From the NCBI GenBank assembly GCA_051294375.1, contig CM119265.1, forward strand, positions 24,947,697-25,011,696: a stretch of DNA of 64,000 nucleotides. The letters run 5' to 3'. The notes beneath the pieces were generated by a model, which ran no database searches, was not told where the DNA came from, and worked only from the letters and a program-made list of their open reading frames with translations. Below, piece by piece: positions 36,650-49,596 of the stretch; positions within the stretch are counted from its first letter, which is position 1, and each line of letters opens with the position of its first letter. The stretch comes from Paraspadella gotoi. Lineage: Eukaryota; Chaetognatha. A program made the translations under genes and the position numbers.

Positions 36650-39600
36650 ATCATCCACTTTTTTTGTTTTCTCTAATTATCCTATTTTTCCCCCATATTT
36701 ATTTTTATTTAATGTTTGNNNNNNNNNNNNNNNNNNNNNNNNNNNNNNATGTTAATTTGGTTATAGATTTTTCTTTTTTCCCAAAAATCTTTCTTTCCCC
36801 CCAAAATCTCCCACTCACCCTGCTGCCGCGGTCGCCGCTGACGCTGCACCACTGCTGCGCTCCCGCCACGAAGAAGATCTGATCGTTTGTAAGGTTGAGA
36901 CCGGGTAGGCGTGTCTCACCGCCCGCCGCTTCCGCCCACGAGAGGTAAGCGGCGAAGGCGGCGCGAAGACCCGAAGTGTCGGCGAGGTTCTCCTCCAGAG
37001 TCTCGTTCTCGTCGAGGGGGGAGAACCCAGACTCTCTGGGGTCAAGAGGAGGGGATTGGAATGTATGTGATTTTAGTGATTGACTCACAATTATTAACAA
37101 GTTTTTAATGATTGACTCACAATTATTAACAAGTTTTTAGTGATTGAATCACTTTTATAAATAAGTTTTTTAGTCATTGGCTCACTTTTGTTAACAAGTT
37201 TTCAGTGTTTGGTTCTTTTTTATTAACGAGCTTTTAGTGATTGGTTCCCCTTCATAAACAAGGTTTTAGTGATTGATTTTATTAACAAGTTGATCATCTC
37301 ATTCATTTTTAAATTAAAAAATTCTTTCCCGTTTTCATCAGCGATTGAATCTCTATTTTCTTGGCTTGCATCACTCGCGACAATGATTTGCTCGCTTTCT
37401 TCATGTGTTTTGGTGATCCCATCACATTCATGACATTTGTTTGGGACTATTTCACTCTCCAGTGGAGAATGATTTCTATCCGTCAGCCATTGGCTGCCAT
37501 ATATTTCCTATATTTCCTCAACGACTTCGGTGATTCTCCAACCAATGGTTTGCTCACCCCAGTGATTGGCTCACGCGTTTCCTGATTGGCTCACCTGTAG
37601 GCGGCGTAGTGATTGACAAGGCACTTGAGTCGCGCGAGGATTTTCCCTCTCGTCCGCGCGTCGAACCAATCGGGGCGGAGCGTCCCGTCGGAGTCGTAGT
37701 TGAGGCCGTCGATGCCGAACGCGTGGGCGATTTCGTGGCCGACCTTTAGAAGGACCGAGCAATCAATCGATTGAGCAATCAATCAATCAATCCAATCAAT
37801 CAATCCAATCAAATCAACTTTAGAAGAATCAATCAATCGATCAATCAATCCAATCAAATCAACTTTAGAAGGACCAAGAAAACAATCGATTGAGCAATCA
37901 ATCAAACAATCAATCAATCCAATCAAATCAACTCTAGAAGGACCAAGCAATCAATCAATCAATCAAGCAATCACTCAGATCAACTTTAGAAGGACCAAGA
38001 AATCAATCGATTGAGCAATCAATCAAACAATCAATCCAATCAAATCAACTTTAGAAGGACCAAGCAATCAATCAATCATTCAAGCAATCACTCAAAGCAA
38101 CTTTAGAAGGACCAAGCAGTCAATCGATTGAGCAATCAATCAATCAATCCAATCAAATCAACTCCCTCACCGTCCATCCAAAGGCCCCGAAATTGACGGC
38201 CATGGGGAATCCCGGATCGAGGAATGGCTTCTGCATCAGCGCCGCCGGGAGGACGACCGAATTGGCGCTCATGTCGTTGAAGCGTTGAGTCGACGGGGCT
38301 CAGGTCCCACCTGGCTCAACGAGAGTAGGGGGGGTAGGGTGGTGGGAAAATGGGAGCGCGGGTGTGGGGGGATGGGGTTAGTTTTGGACTATTTTGAAAA
38401 ATCGTTAATCATTTTTGCGCAATGATTTTTCTTTCACCCTCCCTCCCTCCCTCTCCTCCTCTCTCTTCCTATCTCCCCCTCTCCCTCCCTCACTCTGCAT
38501 CGTTGACCCTCCTCTTAAACTTTTCCTCCGCCGTCCTCGCGAAAAATCTTCTCAAATTGATTTGATTTCGAAAAAAGTTTTTGTTTGGGTCGAGAGAGAG
38601 AGAATCGTAGCGTCGACGAAGCCAGGAGGCGTTGAGGAGGTAATCGGGGTAGCCGAGGCGAAGGTCTGGGGAGAGGATGTGATAAAAGATGTCATAAAAG
38701 ATGTGTGGTGATAGAAGCGCCGTTAAAACTGTAGGTCTACACCTGAATGCAATTTATGTCATTTGACATCCATCAGTACATCAATAAACTTTAAAGTTGT
38801 TGATGACTCGTTACTAACGACCTAGTAATATTTATTAATATTAGTAGCTTTATTTTATTATCTGCTTCCGTTAAACAAATAAATAATAAGATAAATAAAA
38901 AAATCCGGCATCAATTCGATTAGACATCGAGTCTGTTACCATATAGTACTTTTTTTTCTCTCGGTCCTTGTTTTCAACCTGATAATAAATTCTGACTGAT
39001 TTATCTGATCTTAATCGTTCTTATTTATCATTAAAGTAATCGAAGCAATTATTTATAAATTCGGCAACTTGCCTCTTATCCACATTCATAAACAACAAGA
39101 AGAATCACATAAACAACGTAAACATCAACAACAACAACAGCAACAACAACATCAACAACAACAATCAGGCGTCAATTGTCAGGGAAAAAAAACCTTGGCT
39201 TTCCATCGTTAATCATCGAGAAAGAATAAAAACCTCGCAGGTCGGAGATGAAAATTAATGAGAGACAAGAGAAGGGACAGTTGTTCAGGGGTTTTTTGAA
39301 AGGGGGGGGCGGGGGAATATTAGCATTGGGGTGGAGGAGGGTTAAGGAAGGAAGAATTATCATGGGCGTGCAAGAGCTTAAGGGTAAGGGGTGAAAGAAG
39401 GGGTAAGGGTGAAAAGGGGTAAGGGGTGAAAAGGGTAACGATTTAATAAGGGGTCATTCTACTTGGGTGTGAAGCTTAAGTTGCCCAAAAGGAATGTGAT
39501 GGTAAGTTTATTAAAGGTAGAGCGAAGTTGAAGCGGCTGGGTAAGTTAAGCAGAAGAGAGCGGGTCTCACGAGGTCTAGAGGGGCGTGGTGAAAAAAAAG

Positions 39601-41045
39601 ATTCAAATAATTAAACTCTAGAATTGAAAATTTGAAGAAAAAAAATTAACACGTCCCTTCCCGGGAAATGTCTCTCTTTAAAACAAAATGGGGAAATGGA
39701 TTCGTCAAATGGAATCGCGAGATGGAATTTCGAAATGGAAATTGAGGGTGAGAGAAAAAGAAAAAGATAAAGTAAAAGAAAAAGAAAAAGAAAAAGTAAA
39801 AGAAAGAGAAAAAGAAAAAGAAAAAGAAAAAGAAAAAGAAAAAGAAAAAGAAAAAGAAAAAGAAAAAGATAAAGAAAAAGAAATAATCGCGGAATGAAAG
39901 TTGATGATAGATAAACAGTGTAAAAAACATTAATTAACATCTTAAAATTTTTAAATATATTGTCATTTGTCATTGACATTGTCATTTACCAAGTTAAAAA
40001 TATTTGTTGAAATATTACTTATGGAAATTATAACTTTATTTTCAGATACTTTCATACTTTCAAAACAAAAATGAAAATTTATGTCGTATTAATTCAAGAA
40101 ATAAACATTACAACATAATTAAAAAAGGAAAAATTTAAAAAAATTTTACGAAATTCGCTCCCAAAGTTAAGCCGAAAACACAAACATTAAATGGAGACGG
40201 AAAATGAATTGAGAAAAAAATATTAATGCATGAATAATAACGAAATTTCACGCAGTAAAAAATGAGGCTGAGACTCAGATTAAAATCTAGACTGGGATCT
40301 GGGGAAATCTCGAGGGAGAGAGGGAGGAAAGGAGGGGGAGAGAGAGAGGGAGAGAAAGAGAGAGAAGGAAGGGAGAGGAAGAGGGAGGAAGGGAGAGGGA
40401 GAGAGAGAAGAAGGAAGGCAGAGAGGAAGGAAGGGAGGGAGAGAGGAAGGGAGGAAGGGAGAGAGAAAAGGAGGAAGGGAGAGAGAGAGGAAGGGCGAGA
40501 GGATGCTGAGTTAGAGAGAGAAAGATAGAGATAAGAAGGAAAGAGAGAGAGATAGAGAAGGAAAGAAGAGGAAATAAAAAGGAAGAGGAAGAGAAGAAAT
40601 TGTGAGATGAGAGTGAGGAGAAAGAGAGGGCCTTATTTTCTCAGAACGTCACATTTTATCTTGAAAATCGGTTAGCGGTTAGAATTATTGATTAGTTTAG
40701 GCATTATGTTAGTGATTAAGGTTAGGAACTTATTTCGGTTAAATATTAAAAATTATGAGACAAACAAAATGAAATGGGGTCACTCTCGGAAAAGAGAGCA
40801 GAACTATCTATAAAAAAATCGAGAGAGTAAATGCAAAAGAGAGCAGAAGGAAAATGGGAAAAACGCTAAAGTGGATAATGGGAAATGGAAATGGAAATGG
40901 AAATGGAAAGGAAAGGGAATTGGTTAGGGCAAAAGGGGGAATACAGAATGAGAGATGGAATTGGAGAAAATCGTCAAATCTGAGATGGAAATTGAAGAAA
41001 ATGAAGGTGGGGAAAGAATGGAAACGAAATCGACTGAAGAGACAA

Positions 41046-41078
<33 letters not shown>

Positions 41079-43720
41079 CTTTCTCTCTCTCCCTCCCTCT
41101 CTCTCTCTCTATCTATCTCCCTCTCGTTTCTCTCTCCCTCTCTTACTCACACAAATCGGCTAAAAAGACACACACACACACTCTCTCTCTCTCTTACCCA
41201 CACAAATTCTCACAGCCAATCTCTGGGACGAATAAGGTGACAATAAAACGTTGGAAAATTGTGAGTTAAGTCGGAAAATTAACTGAAGGGAAAAGAATTA
41301 AGGAAGTCATGAGTCTTATGTTTAGTAGAGCGGATCGAAATAGATGTGCAATCTTTATTAAAAATAAAAATAAAATAAATTTTTAAAAATTTTAAATTAA
41401 ATGAAGTAATTTAGTTAGTTTGATTAACTTTAGTTGATTCGAAATTAAAAAAAAAATAAAAGAAAAAAAAATTTTATAAAAAATATTCAAATTTTGTTGT
41501 AAAATTTCGATAAATGTAATTAAAATTAAATTAATTTTACTTTTCATTTATTCTCAAGATGGGGGCTAAAATTTTGGATCGACTTAAAGATTAAAACTCT
41601 TTTGGAAACGAAGACTGAATAATTTGACTTGAATCGTGAATCATATTTTTAAAAAAAATTACAAAAAATGGAATTCGAGTGAAATAAGAGGAAAATTAAA
41701 AAAAATTTTAAAAAATGGAAAAAGGAAAAAAAAATTCTTGAATTTAAGAGAAAATTCGGAATAAAGACAAGAATTTTTTCGTCCTTGAAAGTGAATCAAG
41801 CAAAGAAAAAGAAAAAGAGCAAAGGAAAAGAAAGGAAATAAAAGGAAAAAGAAAAGAAAAGAAAAAAGAAAGTCATTGAAGGACATCATTAGGCTGAGAC
41901 CTCAAGATACTTTGGCCTTCGTTTTAGCTTCTTTTTTTCTCTCTTCGCAATCGGAAAACCTTTTTCTCATTCGTATATTTAGAGTAAGAGTAAATATTTT
42001 TTTTCTTTTTAGCTAAAAATTTTGTCAATTATGAGATAATAGTATAGTAGTATCATAGTATTATAGTATTAATTGTGAATTTTTTTTTGATTACGTAACA
42101 CGAGATTGAAATTTTCTGAGATGAGATTAATTCTCAGAGAAAACAAGATCGGTTCATCCAATGTGTTTCGCCGCAGTGACTTTATTTTCACGTGATCACA
42201 TGNNNNNNNNNNNNNNNNNNNNNNNNNNNNNNNNNNNNNNNNNNNNNNNNNNNNNNNNNNNNNNNNNNNNNNNNNNNNNNNNNNNNNNNNNNNNNNNNNN
42301 NNNNNNNNNNNNNNNNNNNNNNNNNNNNNNNNNNNNNNNNNNNNNNNNNNNNNNNNNNNNNNNNNNNNNNNNNNNNNNNNNNNNNNNNNNNNNNNNNNNN
42401 NNNNNNNNNNNNNNNNNNNNNNNNNNNNNNNNNNNNNNNNNNNNNNNNNNNNNNNNNNNNNNNNNNNNNNNNNNNNNNNNNNNNNNNNNNNNNNNNNNNN
42501 NNNNNNNNNNNNNNNNNNNNNNNNNNNNNNNNNNNNNNNNNNNNNNNNNNNNNNNNNNNNNNNNNNNNNNNNNNNNNNNNNNNNNNNNNNNNNNNNNNNN
42601 NNNNNNNNNNNNNNNNNNNNNNNNNNNNNNNNNNNNNNNNNNNNNNNNNNNNNNNNNNNNNNNNNNNNNNNNNNNNNNNNNNNNNNNNNNNNNNNNNNNN
42701 NNNNNNNNNNNNNNNNNNNNNNNNNNNNNNNNNNNNNNNNNNNNNNNNNNNNNNNNNNNNNNNNNNNNNNNNNNNNNNNNNNNNNNNNNNNNNNNNNNNN
42801 NNNNNNNNNNNNNNNNNNNNNNNNNNNNNNNNNNNNNNNNNNNNNNNNNNNNNNNNNNNNNNNNNNNNNNNNNNNNNNNNNNNNNNNNNNNNNNNNNNNN
42901 NNNNNNNNNNNNNNNNNNNNNNNNNNNNNNNNNNNNNNNNNNNNNGTCCGTTTAAAGTTGAATTTCATCGAATTTCATTACTTTTAATTTTGAGGAAGAC
43001 AGACAGACAAACGGCCCAACGGACTTACCAAGAGCCATGGCCTTCTCGAGGGCCTTTCCTTTGGCCTCTCCACTCAACCATTTCTTTCGCTGAATTCGAT
43101 CAACAAAAGACGAACGAATTTTGGCAGTGATGTCTTCGGCGTGGCGCTTGCTGTCTTCCTGCAGAGGCGNNNNNNNNNNNNNNNNNNNNNNNNNNNNNNN
43201 NNNNNNNNNNNNNNNNNNNNNNNNNNNNNNNNNNNNNNNNNNNNNNNNNNNNNNNNNNNNNNNNNNNNNNNNNNNNNNNNNNNNNNNNNNNNNNNNNNNN
43301 NNNNNNNNNNNNNNNNNNNNNNNNNNNNNNNNNNNNNNNNNNNNNNNNNNNNNNNNNNNNNNNNNNNNNNNNNNNNNNNNNNNNNGAGGGGAGAGAAAAA
43401 ATAAAATGAAAAAGAAGAAAGATCAAAGGGCGAACTTCAATGTTTCAGTTTTGTCTTTTAAAAGCGTAAAAAATAGAAAATTATAGAATGGAATAGAATA
43501 AAATTAAAAGAATAAAAGTCAAAAGATTTAATATAACAATATAGATAATTAATACGCAGTTCGGATTACCCACCTTGACTTAAGAAATCTGATTTAAATC
43601 CTAATAATTGAATTAATGTTATTCTACTCACGTTGAAATAATTCCTGATGTAGATTGAGGCAAGAATGTCTTTGAATCCGAACCGGACTGTCTCCAGACA
43701 TTTCTCTTTCCTTTCCTCTT

Positions 43721-43768
<48 letters not shown>

Positions 43769-44502
43769 GCGACGACGAATGAGATGAACCCCAAATCACG
43801 TTTTCCAGGTAAGTCGCGAGTCTTGAAAAGGGTTCGCTGAAAAGAGAAGAGAGTGAAAAAAGGAAATGAGGTTTTTTTTCTTTTTTGCAGTGTGACTGGT
43901 CGGTTTGGGATATCACGGAGGAGTCACTGTCAACGTGAAAAGGAGAGGAGAAAGAGTGAGACGGAGGATCAAAGAAAGGAGAGGAGAATGGGACGAGAGA
44001 GAGAGAAAGAGAGAAAAAGAGAGAGAGAGAGAAAGAGAGAAAGAAAGAGAGAGAGATAGAGATCTAAAGAAAGAAGACGTGGGAAGAGAGCGAGTTAAAA
44101 CTGACTCTTATCAAGAAAAAAAAACGAGTATTTGCAAAGAAAAGAAGAAAATTGCGAAAATTATGAATATTCAGTCTCAAAGACGAAGTCGGCGGCCGAT
44201 GAAGCCGACAAGCTAAGAAACCCAGAGCCGCGAGCTATGGAAACTCTTGAAATGGCTNNNNNNNNNNNNNNNNNNNNNNNNNNNNNNNNNNNNNNNNNNN
44301 NNNNNNNNNNNNNNNNNNNNNNNNNNNNNNNNNNNNNNNNNNNNNNNNNNNNNNNNNNNNNNNNNNNNNNNNNNNNNNNNNNNNNNNNNNNNNNNNNNNN
44401 NNNNNNNNNNNNNNNNNNNNNNNNNNNNNNNNNNNNNNNNNNNNNNNNNNNNNNNNNNNNNNNNNNNNNNNNNNNNNNNNNNNNNNNNNNNNNNNNNNNN
44501 NN

Positions 44503-44536
<34 letters not shown>

Positions 44537-47500
44537 AAAGGATCGATTAAACGAGGCCTCTCTCACTCGAACTAGGTTTGTTTACAAACAAATTTTATGG
44601 CATCAACGTTATCATCAGGATTAGAGTCGAATGGCGGAGGGATGGAGGGAAGGGAGGAAAAGTTGAAAGAAGGAATAGAAAAAAGGATAGGAAAGGGACT
44701 GGGTGGAAGGTAGGAAAAAGAAAAAAGTGAAGTTATAGGAGGGAGAGCGATGAAAGCTGGAAAAAATGGGAAAGGAAGTGAGGAATTTGGATAATAGGAA
44801 AGAATAATGATAAGAGATTAAAAGAGATGAGCAAAGGAAAGGAAAAGGAGACAAAGAAGCAAAAAAGAGGGAAAGGAAAAAAGGAAAAGAGGAAAGAAAA
44901 AGGAAAAAGAAAGGGATGCAAACGAAAGTAAAGGAAAAAGGGGGAAAAGGAGGGTAAGGGTAACAGAGGAATAGTAAGGAGTAAGGATAAAGAGTAAGGG
45001 TAAAGAGTAAGGGTAAGGAATAAGGGAAAAGAGTAAGGGTAAACAGTAAGGGTAAGGAGTAATGGTATGGAGCAATGGTAGGAATAAGGGTAAAGAGAAA
45101 GGGTAAAGAGTAAGGGAAAAGAGTAAAGGTAAAGAGCAAGGGAAAAGAGTAAGAGTAAGGGTAAGGTGTAATGGTAATTAAACTCGTTTTTCTCCAAATT
45201 CAACGTCACCGACGAAACTTCGACGAACAAAATTCATGAGTGAGTTTCTTTTAACCACAGCTGCGGATTTTGATTTGGGTAAGTGGCAACGCGGAAGAAT
45301 TTAGGGTGGGAGAGAAAGATGAAGACTGTAAAAAGAGGAGTAAGTGTGGAAGATAAGAAAAAAGAAAAAGAGAGACGGGAAATAGAAAGGATAGACAGAA
45401 AGAAAGAGGGAAAAAAGATNNNNNNNNNNNNNNNNNNNNNNNNNNNNNNNNNNNNNNNNNNNNNNNNNNNNNNNNNNNNNNNNNNNNNNNNNNNNNNNNN
45501 NNNNNNNNNNNNNNNNNNNNNNNNNNNNNNNNNNNNNNNNNNNNNNNNNNNNNNNNNNNNNNNNNNNNNNNNNNNNNNNNNNNNNNNNNNNNNNNNNNNN
45601 NNNNNNNNNNNNNNNNNNNNNNNNNNNNNNNNNNNNNNNNNNNNNNNNNNNNNNNNNNNNNNNNNNNNNNNNNNNNNNNNNNNNNNNNNNNNNNNNNNNN
45701 NNNNNNNNNNNNNNNNNNNNNNNNNNNNNNNNNNNNNNNNNNNNNNNNNNNNNNNNNNNNNNNNNNNNNNNNNNNNNNNNNNNNNNNNNNNNNNNNNNNN
45801 NNNNNNNNNNNNNNNNNNNNNNNNNNNNNNNNNNNNNNNNNNNNNNNNNNNNNNNNNNNNNNNNNNNNNNNNNNNNNNNNNNNNNNNNNNNNNNNNNNNN
45901 NNNNNNNNNNNNNNNNNNNNNNNNNNNNNNNNNNNNNNNNNNNNNNNNNNNNAAGGGGAAGATGAAGAAAGATAGAGAGAGAGAGAATATTAGGATAAGG
46001 GAAGAATGAATGGAAGTAGAGTTGACTAAAATAAAAATAAAAAAGAAGATGGAAGATGATGAGGATGAGAAAGACGAGGAATTAAGTAGAAGATGAGAGA
46101 GATGAAAATTAGGGAGAAGATGAGAAAGAAGATAACTGGGAATAGGTAGAAGCTGAAAATAGGGATGACATAGAATAGGAAAGAAGAGGAAAANNNNNNN
46201 NNNTGACCGGAGGGGAAGGAAGAAAAAGAAAGAAAAAGGAAAAAAAATCCCAAAGAAAACTGGAGTTTGAAAGACTTAGGCTAAATGAAGGATTGGAAAG
46301 GATAAGAGACCAAAATAACCCATGAGCGATGACAAAGGCTAAAAAAAAAAGACTTTGAACTTTAAACTTATGAATTCAGTAAAAAAATTAAAGAAAAACC
46401 TATCGGCTCTCTTTTCTATTTTTTTATCCCAGAATTTAATTTTGAGGTTCGTATTTAACTTGAATATATTTTTTAGCTTTTAAACCAATTTTTAGCCATA
46501 ATCCATAACCCTACTGCTAACTTAATCCTTAAAAAAATCCTAAAAAATAATTAAATTCCGAATTTATGATAAAATTGGGCGTTCTTTAAAAATAAGGCAA
46601 AAAAAATCAGAAATGAACAAAAGGAATTCACACGAAAGCAACGAATGCAGAGAATGAAAGAAATGGCGGGAAAATGGATGTAAAGGNNNNNNNNNNNNNN
46701 NNNNNNNNNNNNNNNNNNNNNNNNNNNNNNNNNNNNNNNNNNNNNNNNNNNNNNNNNNNNNNNNNNNNNNNNNNNNNNNNNNNNNNNNNNNNNNNNNNNN
46801 NNNNNNNNNNNNNNNNNNNNNNNNNNNNNNNNNNNNNNNNNNNNNNNNNNNNNNNNNNNNNNNNNNNNNNNNNNNNNNNCCCCCCGCCTCTTTTCTTGAC
46901 TCCCGACTTCCCTCTCACTTTGGTTGGATACTAAATAGGGAGGATATCATATAATGTCCTCTGGCTTCGCTACTCAGCCTTAGCATCTATTGTCTCCCTC
47001 TCCCTTTCTCTTCCGTCTCTCTCTTTTCTCTCCTCTCACCTCCCTTATACCCTCCTTCTCGTTTTTCCACCTCCCTCTTCCCCACCCCCTTTTATCCCCT
47101 CTCTTCCTCTTTTCCCCTTTTATTCCCTCTCTCTTCCCCTCTCTTTCTCTCCCCCTCCACCCTCAAATTCCTCCCTCGATCGTCCATCTTCGTTTTTCCG
47201 TTGACCTCGTCATCTCTGAATCCTCGAAGCCTCGAACCTCAGTCGTCATCTTGAATATTCACCGGAACATCCCTGACCTGCTTCTCTGACCTGACCTGGC
47301 TTGCATCCCTGACCCGCATCCCTGAATCCTCACCCCCCGGAGATCCTTGTTATATCCCCGTTGACCCACATACAGACTCAATGGTCAAATCTGAGTAAAA
47401 ATTACCTTTATTATTATTATATATATTAAAATGAATTTTGATATTACATACATACATTTCACGAAATAAATTTTGAGTCAAAATTAAAGTGGTAGTAAAT

Positions 47501-48559
47501 TAATTCAATAAGCTATCTTGCCCATGACTTTGGACACTGGACAGCCTGTGGTGGGTAAAGGCCTCCATTCTTCTCAAAAGAAGCCCAGCAGCGTCCTTTC
47601 AAGACTCAGTCCCACAGTCTAGTTGACTCCCAGAGCATCTGGCTTCACTGTAAATCATTCCCAACCAATAGAGCGCATCTTCCCTAGTCCTTACCCGATT
47701 ACCTATTCTCTGTCTCTATCAAAACCTTACCAAAAGAGCTCACTCCGCCGCCCCCTTACCCTAGCGCGTCCCACAGCGTGACTTCGTATATGATCTGCCA
47801 GACGACGTGAGCGTTGAGCACACTTTGGTTCTCCGACGAGATCAACTTGTTCATCTCCTCGAGGTAGGAAAAGGGAACGGTGAGTATCACTGGAATGTCG
47901 TCGTCTGGANNNNNNNNNNNNNNNNNNNNNNNNNNNNNNNNNNNNNNNNNNNNNNNNNNNNNNNNNNNNNNNNNNNNNNNNNNNNNNNNNNNNNNNNNNN
48001 NNNNNNNNNNNNNNNNNNNNNNNNNNNNNNNNNNNNNNNNNNNNNNNNNNNNNNNNNNNNNNNNNNNNNNNNNNNNNNNNNNNNNNNNNNNNNNNNNNNN
48101 NNNNNNNNNNNNNNNNNNNNNNNNNNNNNNNNNNNNNNNNNNNNNNNNNNNNNNNNNNNNNNNNNNNNNNNNNNNNNNNNTCGTCGTCGTCGTCGTCGTC
48201 ACGAGGAAGAGTTTTTTTTCTTCCGAATCTTTTTTTTTCTCTGCGGATGAATTTGACGTGATTGATGACGTCATCTGCCGTTGGCGGCGTCGGCTGCGGC
48301 GGCTGCGGCGGGGTGCGGCGTCGGCCCTGCGGCGGCTTGCGTGGCGCGGTCGGCGGGCTCCAGTTCGGCGGCTGCGGCGGAAAGTATGTCGGCGCGAATA
48401 ATCATCTCTCACCATCCATCATTTTCCTCGAGATAATTTCCGACCTCCCGAGCGCCCACCAACTGGGAAGGAAGCAAGTAGTGGGAAAAAAAAAGATCGG
48501 CAATGATAGGGGCGGGATTTTTTCTTTTTTTTTCTTTCCCTCTATTCTCTCTCCTCTCA

Positions 48560-48601
<42 letters not shown>

Positions 48602-49561
48602 ACTCTCTCTCATCTCTCTCTCTCTCTCCTCTCTCTCTNNNNNNNNNNNNNNNNNNNNNNNNNCTCTCTCTCTCTCTCTCGACGTGAAAAGGCTTCAGTA
48701 TTGAGAATTAATGGCGGCGGCGAATGGAAGGATGAGAGGAAGGAGGACTGGAAGTCACGTGATCTTGGCGAGTTGTCGTACATAATAATTAAATTAATTC
48801 TTAAATTTCAATATATTTTTAAAATATTTTGAAATAGAAATGTAAATTTTGGGGATTATATTTGTACTTTACCGTATTATTGTTATCGAGACAGATCAGT
48901 AGTGTTTTTTTTATCAAATAGGGCGAATGCATGAGTTTTATTATATTCTAAAGATAAAATTAAGGCAATATGCGAATGAGAATTAGGGTTTGAATATTAT
49001 TTGATGGAGATTACCCGCAAATTGTTCGGTTATTTTATTTTTTGATTTCTCGATTATCTTATATCGACTAACTGAAATAAACTATAACATTTTTTTTCCA
49101 TAATCGCTCTCAACGAACTGAAAACTTTTTTCAAAATTCGTGGCGAAGCCAAAAAAAAAAAAACATATCCATTAGTCGTCCGCGAAAATATTTTCTCGTG
49201 AAATCTGATCCCGGAGGCAAAAAAAAAATGTGTTTTCCACACTTTTAGCTAAACGATTTTGGCTGAAAAAAATAAAAAAGTGAAATAATCTCAAGTTTTC
49301 GTCAAAGAATAAAAATATTAAATTGCCTTCATTAAGAATTCTTCGAAAAGTTTTAAGTAAAAAGAAAAAANNNNNNNNNNNNNNNNNNNNNNNNNNNNNN
49401 NNNNNNNNNNNNNNNNNNNNNNNNNNNNNNNNNNNNNNNNNNNNNNNNNNNNNNNNNNNNNNNNNNNNNNNNNNNNNNNNNNNNNNNNNNNNNNNNNNNN
49501 NNNNNNNNNNNNNNNNNNNNNNNNNNNNNNNNNNNNNNNNNNNNNNNNNNNNNNNNNNNNN

Positions 49562-49596
<35 letters not shown>

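Noticed and set aside
42069-43130. 299- and 312-codon open frames
   Set aside because: They consist almost wholly of N.
44621-45230. Minus-strand Leu/Tyr/Phe/Pro-rich frames resembling membrane helices
   Set aside because: Arise from G/A-rich GGTAAAGAGTAA repeats; no start context or splice support.
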